A DNA stretch of 64,000 nt from CAVONV01 sp963697355 (GTDB lineage Bacteria; Acidobacteriota; Vicinamibacteria; Marinacidobacterales; DATDRI01): contig CAVONV010000011.1 of the NCBI GenBank assembly GCA_963697355.1, positions 186,001 through 250,000 of the forward strand. The letters run 5' to 3'. Positions 51,599 to 60,036 of this stretch are shown here, one piece after another. Position 1 is the first letter of the stretch, and the number at the start of each line of letters is the position of its first letter. Position numbers and translations under genes: made by a program. Under the pieces are notes generated by a model, which had not been told where the DNA came from, searched no databases, and was given only the letters and a program-made list of their open reading frames with translations.

Positions 51599-53371
51599 AT
51601 GCATCACCACTTGCTCGTTTTCGGTCTTTCGGCCTTTTTCCTGTCGTCGAGCTCGACCTTGTTTGCCCAGCCTTACAAGGTCACGTCGCCTAAAGGCAAC
51701 CTCTCGATCACGGTCGGCACGGATGGGCAACTCACCTACTCTGTCGATTTCAACGGAAGCGAGATCGTTTCGTCTTCGACGATCTCGATCACACTCGAAT
51801 CGGGGCAGGTGCTCGGAGCCAACCCAAAGGTCATCAAGGCGGACCAACGAGACAATGATGAAACCATCACACCCGAGGTTCACGAGAAAAGGAGAACCAT
51901 TCGAGACGCCTACTCCGAGCTTTGTCTCCTTTTCGAGGGTGGATGGGGCCTCGACGTACGCGCTTACAACGACGGCGTGGCCTATCGTTTTCGAACCTCT
52001 GTACCCAACGAGCTCACGATAAAGGATGAACAGTTCGAAGCGGTCTTCACGGGCGATCACGAAGCCTTCTTCCCCACCGAGGAGAGCTTTCTAACCCATT
52101 CCGAAAGGGTCTATGAGCATGTTTCCTTGAGAGACATCCCTACAGGAAAGATGGCCAGCATGCCGGTCCTAGTGATAGTCGACAACGGTCCAAGGATCGC
52201 TATCACGGAATCCGACCTTCGTGACTATCCGGGAATGTACCTGACGGGCACGAGCGGAACGGCATTGAGGGGCCTCTTCCCTGCATACCCGCTCAAAGAA
52301 GAGCAAAACCGCGACCGAACTGTCGAAGTCATCGAGCGTAGCGATTGGATAGCGCGCACCCAAGGGCAACGCACATTCCCGTGGCGCGTCTTTGTTGTCA
52401 CGTCAGAAGACGCCGGACTGGTGGATAGCACACTGGTGTACCAACTCGCGCCACCCTGCCGGCTCGAAGATACGGATTGGATCCGTCCAGGCAAGGTCGC
52501 TTGGGATTGGTGGAATGCCAACAACCTCACGGGCGTCGATTTCCGAGCCGGTGTCAACACCGAGACCTACAAGTACACCATCGACTTTGCCTCAGACCAT
52601 GACATCGAGTACGTGATTTTGGACGAGGGTTGGTACGAGCTCGGCGATCTCTTTGCCATCAATCCCGAGATGGACATGGACGCGTTACTTGCCCACGCCA
52701 AGCAACGAGAGGTAGGCCTCATCCTCTGGGTGGTTTGGAAGACCCTCGACGACCAGTTCTTGCCAGCAATGGATCGATTCGAGGAGTGGGGTGTCGCAGG
52801 CCTCAAGGTCGATTTCATGCAACGGGACGACCAGCCCATCGTGAATTACTATTGGAAGGTGGCGGAGGAAGCCGCCAAGCGCCACTTATTGGTCGACTTC
52901 CATGGAGCTTACAAACCGGCGGGACTCCGCCGCGCATTTCCCAACGTCGTGACTCGCGAAGGTGTCCTTGGCTTGGAGCACAGCAAATGGAGCGAGCAAC
53001 CCACGCCCGAGCACAACGTCACCCTACCTTTCATCCGCATGCTTGCCGGTCCCATGGACTACACGCCCGGTGCGATGCTGAATGCACAAGAAAAGAACTT
53101 CCATCCCGTGTTCGACCGCCCCATGAGCATGGGCACACGCTGCCACCAGCTCGCGATGTATGTCGTCTTCGAAAGCCCTCTCCAGATGTTGGCCGACTCT
53201 CCTTCCCACTACTTGCGAGAAAAGGAAAGTCTTAGGATTTCTCTCCGCCGTTCCGACGGTGTGGGACGAGACAAAGGTGCTGGCCGCCAAGGTCGGCGAC
53301 TACATCGCCGTCGCCCGCCGACGCGGGGAAGAGTGGTACGTCGGCGCCATGACCGACTGGACGGCGCGTGA
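51599..53371 (+). CDS. Glycoside hydrolase family 97 (frameshifted near the C-terminus)
   Basis: A secreted or periplasmic retaining or inverting alpha-glycosidase of the SusB family. Signal peptide HHHLLVFGLSAFFLSSSSTL, then the N-terminal beta-sandwich (VTSPKGNLSITVGTDGQL), the catalytic barrel (KVAWDWWNANNLTGVDF, YVILDEGWYELGDL, GVAGLKVDFMQRDDQPIVN, DFHGAYKPAGLRR, TREGVLGLEHSKW) and FESPLQMLADSPSHYL. The reading frame is correct only to about 53228; the last 45 residues (for example SLRRSDGVGRDKGAG) are out-of-frame. The Asp in KVDFMQRDDQ sits where retaining members carry the nucleophile, hinting at alpha-galactosidase-like activity. ATG 51599 is preferred over the frame start at 51575. 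Partner of the phosphorylase downstream in alpha-glucan use. Confidence 0.88.
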   Translation: MHHHLLVFGLSAFFLSSSSTLFAQPYKVTSPKGNLSITVGTDGQLTYSVDFNGSEIVSSSTISITLESGQVLGANPKVIKADQRDNDETITPEVHEKRRTIRDAYSELCLLFEGGWGLDVRAYNDGVAYRFRTSVPNELTIKDEQFEAVFTGDHEAFFPTEESFLTHSERVYEHVSLRDIPTGKMASMPVLVIVDNGPRIAITESDLRDYPGMYLTGTSGTALRGLFPAYPLKEEQNRDRTVEVIERSDWIARTQGQRTFPWRVFVVTSEDAGLVDSTLVYQLAPPCRLEDTDWIRPGKVAWDWWNANNLTGVDFRAGVNTETYKYTIDFASDHDIEYVILDEGWYELGDLFAINPEMDMDALLAHAKQREVGLILWVVWKTLDDQFLPAMDRFEEWGVAGLKVDFMQRDDQPIVNYYWKVAEEAAKRHLLVDFHGAYKPAGLRRAFPNVVTREGVLGLEHSKWSEQPTPEHNVTLPFIRMLAGPMDYTPGAMLNAQEKNFHPVFDRPMSMGTRCHQLAMYVVFESPLQMLADSPSHYLREKESLRISLRRSDGVGRDKGAGRQGRRLHRRRPPTRGRVVRRRHDRLDGA

Positions 53372-53552
53372 GCTGGACACTCGATTTGTCTTTTCTGGGT
53401 GAAGGGGAACACACCGCAGAGATCTTCGAGGACGGGATCAATGCCGATCGAAATGCTTGTGACTACCGACGTGTCGAGACGTCATTGGGTGATGCAGATC
53501 GCTCACTATCCGTCTCGCACCCGGCGGGGGTTGGGCCGCCCGCATCCGGTGA
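53232..53552 (+). pseudogene. C-terminal part of the GH97 gene in shifted frames
   Basis: The conserved GH97 C-terminus continues in other frames: LGFLSAVPTVWDETKVL to EWYVGAMTDWTARELD (53232-53376, one frame), LDLSFLGEGEHTAEIFEDG and INADRNACDYRR (about 53380-53508, next frame), then RLAPGGGWAARIR with TGA at 53550-53552. Three net shifts are needed, near 53228-53231, 53376-53380 and 53508-53511. All pieces retain family sequence, so the breaks are recent or are assembly errors. Confidence 0.8.
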
Positions 53553-53619
53553 CAATGAAATCGCGGAGTGATTCTATAATGTTGCGTTCCTCTGAGCGCT
53601 CGACGATACTGGAGGTCCC

Positions 53620-56166
53620 ATGCAAATCGACACTTACCGCGTCGTCCCTGCCATTCCCGAACGACTATCGAGACTACCCGAGCTGGCCGTCAATCTTCTC
53701 TGGTCTTGGGACGAAGAAATGCGGGTTCTTTTTACTCGCCTGAACCGGGATCTTTGGGAGCAATCCAGACAAAATCCGGTCCTTCAGCTCGCCCTCGTTT
53801 CACACGAGGAGCTACAGGAGCTGGCTCAAGACGAAAGTTTCCTCTCGCTCTACGATCGAACCTGCAGTCACCTTCAATCCTATCTGGACGAGACCACGTG
53901 GTGGGACAAACGTTACTCCGAGAAGCCCCTCGTCGCGTACTTCTCGGCGGAGTATGGACTCACCGAATGCCTGCCTCTGTACTCGGGAGGTCTGGGGGTC
54001 CTGGCGGCCCACCATCTAAAGAGCGCGAGCGATCTCGGGGTTCCTTTGGTCGGCGTCGGGCTTCTATATCAGCAAGGTTATTTTCACCAATACCTGACAT
54101 CGGACGGCTGGCAACAGGAGACATACCAAGCCAACGATTTCTACACGATGCCGTTGGAGCACGTCCATGACTCAAAAGGAAAGCCGATTCGAGTAGAGCT
54201 GGACCTCGCCGGCGAGAAACTGCAGGTAGAAGTCTGGAAGGCGACCGTGGGGCGGATACCACTCTATCTGCTCGACACTAACGTCCCCGAGAATCGGGAG
54301 GAGCTCCAGAACATCACGAACCAGCTTTATGGTGGCGATCAAGAGACCCGGATTCGGCAAGAGATCGTCTTGGGGATTGGCGGACTGCGTGCCTTGCATC
54401 GGATGAACATCCGTCCTGTCGTTTGCCATATGAACGAAGGGCACTCGGCATTCCTCTCGCTGGAGCGAATTCGCGTTCTCATGAAAGAGGAGGGGCTCCG
54501 TTTCCACGAAGCGCTCGAAGCGGCACGGGCTGGTGGCGTCTTTACTACGCACACTCCGGTCCCGGCGGGTTTCGATGTATTCCCACCGGAGCTGATGGAC
54601 AAGTACTTCGCGACCTACTTGAAGGAAGTGGGAGTCTCACGGGAAGACCTGCTGGCCCTGGGCTCGCCCGACGCGGCGACATCTCAAGGCTCGTTCAACA
54701 TGGCCGGTTTGGCGGTGAGGACTTCTGCATTCATCAACGGAGTAAGTCGACTTCACGGTGAGATTTCCCGGTCCCTCTTGAGACCATATGCTCCGCAGGT
54801 GCCGGAACAGGAGATCCCGGTGGGACACGTCACCAACGGCGCCCATACGCGAAGCTGCGTCTCCAAGGAGATGGCAGGACTCTTCGATCGGTATTTGGGC
54901 TCCGAATGGTGGCGCCGACCCGGGCAGCCCGAGACTTGGGACGACGTGGAATCCATCCCCGATGAGGAGCTCTGGTCCACACACGAGAGAAGGCGGGAAC
55001 GACTGGTCGCTTTTGCTCGGAAACGGCTGATGCAACAGACCGAGCAAAGGGGCGGTTCGCCGCGGGATGTTGAGCGGGCCCGCGGTGTCCTCAACACCCG
55101 GGCCCTGACCATCGGCTTCGCGCGACGCTTCGCGACCTACAAGCGTGCGACGTTGCTTTTGAGCGACATGGAACGTCTCAGCAGGATTTTGTTGGACACG
55201 GAGCGTCCGGTTCAGTTCATCTTTGCCGGTAAAGCTCACCCGAATGACGGTCAGGGTAAAGAGATGTTGAAATCGATCGTAAGCTTCTGCCGGAGCGAAG
55301 AGTACCGCCGCCATGCGGTCTTCCTGGAAGACTACGACCTGGTCGTCGCACGGTATCTCGTACAAGGTGTCGATGTCTGGCTCAATACCCCACGGCGCGG
55401 ACTCGAAGCCAGCGGCACGAGCGGAATGAAAGTGCTCCCCAACGGCGGACTCAACTTGAGTGTGCTGGACGGTTGGTGGTGCGAGGCCGATGCGCCCGAG
55501 CTGGGCTGGGCCATCGGCAAAGGCGAGGAGTATTCCGACCATGCTTATCAGGACTCCGTTGAGTCCAACGCTCTCTATGATCTCTTGGAAAAGGAGATCG
55601 TTCCGATCTTCTACGGTCGTCAAGCCGATGGGATACCCCGAGCGTGGCTTGCGAGAATGAAGAAATCGCTCAAGTTGCTCAGTCCCACATTCAGCACGAA
55701 TCGCATGTTGTGGGAATACAGTGAGGGCTATTATTTGCCGGCGGCACGCTACTACGAGCGGATGAGCGAGAATCACATGAAGCGGGCCCGAGGACTCGCG
55801 GAGTGGAAACGTTCGATCCAGGAAAGGTGGAAAGACGTCCGCGTCGTGAGTGTCGAGGCAGATGACCACCGAACCCACCAGGTGGGCGAAGGCTTTGGAG
55901 TGAAGGCCGAGGTCGAGCTCGGCTCGATCTCGCCGGAGGATGTCGCTGTCGAGCTCTACTACGGGCGACTCGACGCCCAAAAGCGCATTCAAGAACCAGA
56001 CACGGCACAAATGACTCTCGTTCCATCCAAGGGAAAAGGTGTTCACCGCTACCGTGGCACGGTGCCTTGTGGGAGTAGCGGCATGCACGGTTTCTCGGTG
56101 CGTGTCCGTCCCGCTCACCCCGATTCCAATAATGTCTTGTGCACGGGCCTCATGACCTGGAGATAG
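53620..56166 (+). CDS. glgP: Alpha-glucan (glycogen) phosphorylase
   Basis: An 848-residue PLP-dependent GT35 enzyme releasing glucose-1-phosphate from alpha-1,4-glucans in the cytoplasm. It has the N-terminal DUF3417 region (LPELAVNLLWSWDEEMRVLF) and the family core (VAYFSAEYGLTECLPLYSGG, MNEGHSAFLSLERI, THTPVPAGFDVF, YKRATLLLSDMER, FIFAGKAHPNDGQGKEML). The PLP Lys is in EASGTSGMKVLPNGGLNLS. This is the shorter TIGR02094 type common in bacteria and archaea. GGAGG is four bases before the ATG. It lies 67 bases after the restored GH97 stop and is probably co-transcribed with it. Confidence 0.95.
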   Translation: MQIDTYRVVPAIPERLSRLPELAVNLLWSWDEEMRVLFTRLNRDLWEQSRQNPVLQLALVSHEELQELAQDESFLSLYDRTCSHLQSYLDETTWWDKRYSEKPLVAYFSAEYGLTECLPLYSGGLGVLAAHHLKSASDLGVPLVGVGLLYQQGYFHQYLTSDGWQQETYQANDFYTMPLEHVHDSKGKPIRVELDLAGEKLQVEVWKATVGRIPLYLLDTNVPENREELQNITNQLYGGDQETRIRQEIVLGIGGLRALHRMNIRPVVCHMNEGHSAFLSLERIRVLMKEEGLRFHEALEAARAGGVFTTHTPVPAGFDVFPPELMDKYFATYLKEVGVSREDLLALGSPDAATSQGSFNMAGLAVRTSAFINGVSRLHGEISRSLLRPYAPQVPEQEIPVGHVTNGAHTRSCVSKEMAGLFDRYLGSEWWRRPGQPETWDDVESIPDEELWSTHERRRERLVAFARKRLMQQTEQRGGSPRDVERARGVLNTRALTIGFARRFATYKRATLLLSDMERLSRILLDTERPVQFIFAGKAHPNDGQGKEMLKSIVSFCRSEEYRRHAVFLEDYDLVVARYLVQGVDVWLNTPRRGLEASGTSGMKVLPNGGLNLSVLDGWWCEADAPELGWAIGKGEEYSDHAYQDSVESNALYDLLEKEIVPIFYGRQADGIPRAWLARMKKSLKLLSPTFSTNRMLWEYSEGYYLPAARYYERMSENHMKRARGLAEWKRSIQERWKDVRVVSVEADDHRTHQVGEGFGVKAEVELGSISPEDVAVELYYGRLDAQKRIQEPDTAQMTLVPSKGKGVHRYRGTVPCGSSGMHGFSVRVRPAHPDSNNVLCTGLMTWR

Positions 56167-56294
56167 ACTCAGAGGATTGCTCGAAAAATAGGGTCCGTGA
56201 CTGGCATCAGGTTTAGGCGCTCGTTGTCACCATCACGTTTCTTTTGACTTGCGCTCGGCAAAAAGACTATTCTCGATCCCAAGGAGCACTTCCC

Positions 56295-59200
56295 ATGATT
56301 GGGAGGACCCTTTCTCACTACAAGATCTTGGAAGAGATCCGCCGCGGCGGAATGGGCATCGTCTACCGCGCCCTAGACCTAGACCTCGACCGCGAGGTCG
56401 CCCTCAAGGTTCTCACCCCGGACGTTGTGGTCGACCCCGGACGTAAACGCCGTTTCATTCAAGAAGCCAAAGCAGCCGCTAAGCTCGAGCACCCTCACAT
56501 TGGAGTGGTCCACGAGATCGGAGAGTCCGACGGTATCACGTTCATCGTGATGGAGCTCATACGAGGTGAGATGCTGCGGGATGTCTTGGACAACGAGCGG
56601 ATGCCACTCGCCCGAACGCTCGAGATTGCCACCGAGGCCGCAGAGGGGCTGGCACGGGCCCACGAGGAAGGTATCGTTCATCGGGACATCAAGCCTTCGA
56701 ACATCATGCTGACCAATGAGGGTCACGCAAAAGTGATCGATTTCGGCCTCGCGAAATTAGTGGCACCGGTTGAACGCGAAGGAAGTTCCTTGGAAACGCT
56801 AACACGCAACGGGCTTGTCCGCCGTAGCCTTGGCGAAGGCGGAACGGATCCCGGAACGGTATTGGGAACGGTCACCTACATGTCGCCGGAACAAGCTCGG
56901 GGCCAAAACATCGATCATCGAAGCGACGTCTTCAGCTTCGGTATCACACTCTACGAAATGCTGACCGGACGTGTGCCGTTCAGCGGTCCGAGCGCCATGG
57001 ACACACTCCAAGCTGTACTCAGTGAGCCCGCTCCTCCTCTACCCTCCTTGGGGTCTGATATATCGAATGAAACCGCCTTCGAAATCAATCACATCGTCGA
57101 GAGATGCTTGGCCAAAGGCACTGCCGATCGCTACCAAACCATGAAGGACCTCGTGGTCGATCTCCGCTCGGTCCGCAGGCGGTTGGAGTCGGGCTCGACC
57201 TCCGCAGTCTCGCAGACCACTCCATCTGCGAGCTCATGGGTCAAAGATTGGAAGCTCACCGGAGCCGTTGTGACGTCTCTGCTGCTGGCTGTTGTCCTTG
57301 TGGTCCTGCTCAAAGACAATTTCTCACCGACAGAGGTCGCCGAGGTCGATTTCAAACCGACGATGGCAGTGCTTTATTTCGAGAACACGACAGGCGATCC
57401 GTCACTCGATTGGCTGCGAACCGGGCTCACCGACATGTTGGTTACCGATCTGTCTCAGTCTCCCAACCTAGAAGTGCTCAGCACCGACCGGCTCTACCAT
57501 ATCTTGAACGAGATGAACCGCCTGGACGACCGCATCACTTCCCTCGAAGCCGTCCAGGAGGTCGCCGATAAAGCGGGCGTTGGAACCGTCGTGCTAGGTA
57601 GCTTCCAAAAAGCGGGCGACAGCATCCGCATCAACATCCGTGTCCAAGAAGCGAGCAGCGGGAAGATCCTGACCTCCGCCAAAGTCGAGGGAGAGGGGGA
57701 ATCGAGCATTTTTCCCATGGTCGACGAGCTGACCCGGCGGATCAAATCGGATTTCGATATCCCACCCGCAGCGGTAGGAGGTCTCGAACAGGACCTAAAG
57801 GATGTGACAACGTCCTCGGTCGAGGCATACCGCTATTACGCGGAAGGTATCCACCTGCACGAGCAAGGTAAGGAAGAAGAGTCGATCCCTCTCTTCGAAA
57901 AAGCCATCGAGATCGATCCCGGTTTTGCCATGGCGCTGGCGAAGCTCGCCGTGATTCACGGCAACCTCCGGCACCCGGCGGAAAACAAAGAATACGCCGA
58001 TAGGGCCTTGGAGAACCTGGATCGGCTGACCGTACGAGAGCGCTACTACGTCGAGGGCGCGAGCTACAGCAGAGATATCCGCACTGCGGAACGCTCGATC
58101 GAAGCTTACAGGAAGGCGGTGGAACTTTATAACGACCACAATTCGGCGCGGAACAACCTGGCTGTTAGCCTACTCAATTTCGGCCGCTACGAGGAGGCTG
58201 CCGGGCACTACGAGGAGCTACGACGACGTAACATGATGTTTCCGGGAACCCATTCAGGATTGGCGATCTGCTACGGAAGCCTGGGAAAGTTTGAGAAGGG
58301 GCTCGACGTTCTCGAGGACTATGTTCGGAAGCACCCTCAAAACGCCGCTGGGCACCGGAACCTGGGCGAGCATCTCGTTAGTTTTGGCAGAATTGATGAA
58401 GGGTTGGAGAGCTTCGCTCGAGCCGAAGAGCTGCAGCCTGGCCAACTGGACACCGAGATCGGCCGCTTTGTTGCCTTTAGTTTGAGTGACCAGCGGGAGC
58501 AGGCGAGTGCCATTGCCAACGATCTCGCCGCCTCCAGGGATCCCTACCGGAAGATCAGCGCCCTTGTTCTTCAGGCCAACATCCTCTTGTGCCAGGGGAA
58601 GTCCCAAGACGTGTTGGAGCTATTGGAACCGAGGATCGCTGCCTTTCCCCCCGGGCGCATGACCGCCATTCTCCGCTACCTTACAGCAGCCACTTATCTG
58701 GCACGGGGTAATCCACTAAAGGCTTTGGAACAATCGCAGACCATTGGGCAAGAAGGAAAGGGATCTCCTGTTTTTGAACGTGAAGGACCTTGCTTGAAGG
58801 CAAAGGCCGCAGCGGAGCTCGGGCGATGGGAAGAGGCGGCTGAAGGCCAGCAAGAGCTCGAGCACTTCGCCGACCTCGTGTCCTCCCAAGCCGTGGCAAG
58901 CCGAATCCATCTACTCGACGGCGAGCTCGCGCTGATCCGAGGTGACACGGATTTGGCTATCGACAAGATTCACAAGGCCGAATCCCTGCTTTCCAAACGA
59001 GGCCTGTTTAGTCTGGCGCCCCAACCGCACGTCGGCGTCTGGTTCCCACTCGCCTCTGCCTATCTCACCGCGGGTGACGAGGTGCAGGCGGCAATGTACT
59101 TCGAGCGCATCGTCGAAAGCACGACAGAACGGATGTGGTGGCCCTTCCCCTACGTGCGAAGCTTCTACTTCCTCGGTAAGATCTACGAGAATCGCGGTGA

Positions 59201-59309
59201 GATGGAAAAGGCAAGGCAATACTACGGGCGCTTCTACGATTACTGGAAGGCAGGAGACCTAGACCGCGAGCGTGTCGCCGAAGCAAAGAGTAAGATCCGC
59301 CTTCAATGA
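56295..59309 (+). CDS. Ser/Thr protein kinase with transmembrane helix and TPR tail
   Basis: A 1004-residue membrane kinase. The kinase domain (residues about 8-295) has Gly loop RRGGMGIVYRA, Lys in VALKVL, HRDIKPSN, DFGLAKL and YMSPEQ. A transmembrane helix lies near residue 325 (AVVTSLLLAVVLVVLL). It is followed by a TolB/FlgO-like domain (MAVLYFENTTGDPSLDWLRT) and TPRs to the end (ALAKLAVIHGNLR, SARNNLAVSLLNFGRYEEAA). ATG 56295 has AAGGAG upstream. The activation segment contains an insert NGLVRRSLGEGG encoded by a palindromic repeat (56817-56843). No sigma factor precedes it; it stands alone and probably senses envelope conditions through the TPRs. Confidence 0.93.
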   Translation: MIGRTLSHYKILEEIRRGGMGIVYRALDLDLDREVALKVLTPDVVVDPGRKRRFIQEAKAAAKLEHPHIGVVHEIGESDGITFIVMELIRGEMLRDVLDNERMPLARTLEIATEAAEGLARAHEEGIVHRDIKPSNIMLTNEGHAKVIDFGLAKLVAPVEREGSSLETLTRNGLVRRSLGEGGTDPGTVLGTVTYMSPEQARGQNIDHRSDVFSFGITLYEMLTGRVPFSGPSAMDTLQAVLSEPAPPLPSLGSDISNETAFEINHIVERCLAKGTADRYQTMKDLVVDLRSVRRRLESGSTSAVSQTTPSASSWVKDWKLTGAVVTSLLLAVVLVVLLKDNFSPTEVAEVDFKPTMAVLYFENTTGDPSLDWLRTGLTDMLVTDLSQSPNLEVLSTDRLYHILNEMNRLDDRITSLEAVQEVADKAGVGTVVLGSFQKAGDSIRINIRVQEASSGKILTSAKVEGEGESSIFPMVDELTRRIKSDFDIPPAAVGGLEQDLKDVTTSSVEAYRYYAEGIHLHEQGKEEESIPLFEKAIEIDPGFAMALAKLAVIHGNLRHPAENKEYADRALENLDRLTVRERYYVEGASYSRDIRTAERSIEAYRKAVELYNDHNSARNNLAVSLLNFGRYEEAAGHYEELRRRNMMFPGTHSGLAICYGSLGKFEKGLDVLEDYVRKHPQNAAGHRNLGEHLVSFGRIDEGLESFARAEELQPGQLDTEIGRFVAFSLSDQREQASAIANDLAASRDPYRKISALVLQANILLCQGKSQDVLELLEPRIAAFPPGRMTAILRYLTAATYLARGNPLKALEQSQTIGQEGKGSPVFEREGPCLKAKAAAELGRWEEAAEGQQELEHFADLVSSQAVASRIHLLDGELALIRGDTDLAIDKIHKAESLLSKRGLFSLAPQPHVGVWFPLASAYLTAGDEVQAAMYFERIVESTTERMWWPFPYVRSFYFLGKIYENRGEMEKARQYYGRFYDYWKAGDLDRERVAEAKSKIRLQ
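56817..56843 (+). repeat. Palindromic repeat inserted in frame in the kinase activation segment
   Basis: The segment begins TGTCCGCCGTAGCC and ends TTGGCGAAGGCGGA, an imperfect palindrome (TCCGCC/GGCGGA arms). On the opposite strand it would read FAKATADKP, a peptide I recall from translations of widespread bacterial interspersed repeats. It codes for part of NGLVRRSLGEGG between DFG and SPEQ. Confidence 0.6.
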
Positions 59310-59346
59310 GCAGTCGAGCAGTCGAACAGTCAAGCAGTCCGCAGTC
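59308..59346. repeat. Octamer-phased array GAGCAGTC
   Basis: GAGCAGTC twice, GAACAGTC, AAGCAGTC, then CGCAGTC, in 8-base phase. The first unit overlaps the kinase stop codon (TGA 59307-59309). Confidence 0.6.
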
Positions 59347-59646
59347 GGCCAAGCGATCAGTAATCTTCACTGGCCTCTGGCCTTTGGCCCTTCTGGCTTC
59401 TGGCCTTGTCACTTCCAACTAACTTGCCTCGGGCAGGGGCAAGGGGTGAGGGATCGGGCAGGGGCAAGGGCACGGGCAGGGGCACGGGGCATCCGCACGA
59501 AGTTTGTCTCCGATGCGGTGGACGTCCCGTCCGTGCGGATGCTGGTCACTGGTCACCCGCCTTCGCCCATTGCGCCCCTCTTTGGGCTTCGGCGGGTCCG
59601 CCCCAGGCTATCCGTGGGCGGACTGGTCACTGGCATCAACACGCTG
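59310..59646. other. Convergent intergenic region made of repeats
   Basis: This 337-base gap holds the octamer array, the dispersed hairpin repeat (59409-59552), a CCCGCC-TTC-GCCCA / TGGGC-TTC-GGCGGG stem region around 59560-59610, and ACTGGTCACTGG motifs. Frames here are repeat translations and not genes. Confidence 0.55.
59409..59552 (+). repeat. Dispersed hairpin repeat, copy with expanded left arm
   Basis: It shares TCACTTCCAACTAACTTGCC and CGGGCAGGGGCA with the copy at 27049. The CGGGCAGGGGCA unit is repeated about three times here. The hairpin arms are GCATCCGCACG (59489-59499) and CGTGCGGATGC (59532-59542). Confidence 0.75.
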
Positions 59647-60036
59647 TCAATTCTTGGGAGCGTGTTCCCAACCCAGCACATGAGGATTGGGATTCCCCTC
59701 TTCGAAGCCGATAACGACTCGCACGGGAAGAGCTGTTCCTTCCGCCCGTCGATTCGATTGGATCTCCACCACAGCGAGCGGCGTCCGCCCCCAGCGGTCT
59801 GTCGGAGCCGGCTGAATGTCGGCTACGGCCTCGAATTGGATGCCACCGAGATCCTGGGTGTGCCCCCGTTCGAGCCTGGCCATGCTGAGGGCATCTTTGA
59901 CTTCATAGGTGTACTGGCGCTTCTCCTGTGCGGCGTAACCTCTTTCGAGAGCGATGTCCTCGAAACGAAGCGTCCACCGGGTAGTCCCCGTCTCAAGCTC
60001 GAAGGCCTCGAGCGGCGTCACCACATCGAGCCAATA
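59647..60036 (-). pseudogene. C-terminal part of the secreted kinase-like protein, shifted frame
   Basis: From about 60036 this frame encodes YWLDVVTPLEAFELETGTTR, WTLRFEDIALERGYAAQEK and a beta-rich end (PVRVVIGFEEGNPNPHVLGW). It continues the protein encoded at 59993-61339: deleting one T at 60036-60037 gives RNKIGD-YWLDVVTP. The upstream part of this frame (60037-60141) is shadow translation. Confidence 0.72.

Noticed and set aside
54637..56118. 493-codon minus-strand frame antisense to the phosphorylase gene
   Set aside because: The plus strand encodes a complete, catalytically intact GT35 enzyme; the antisense frame is a codon-bias artefact.
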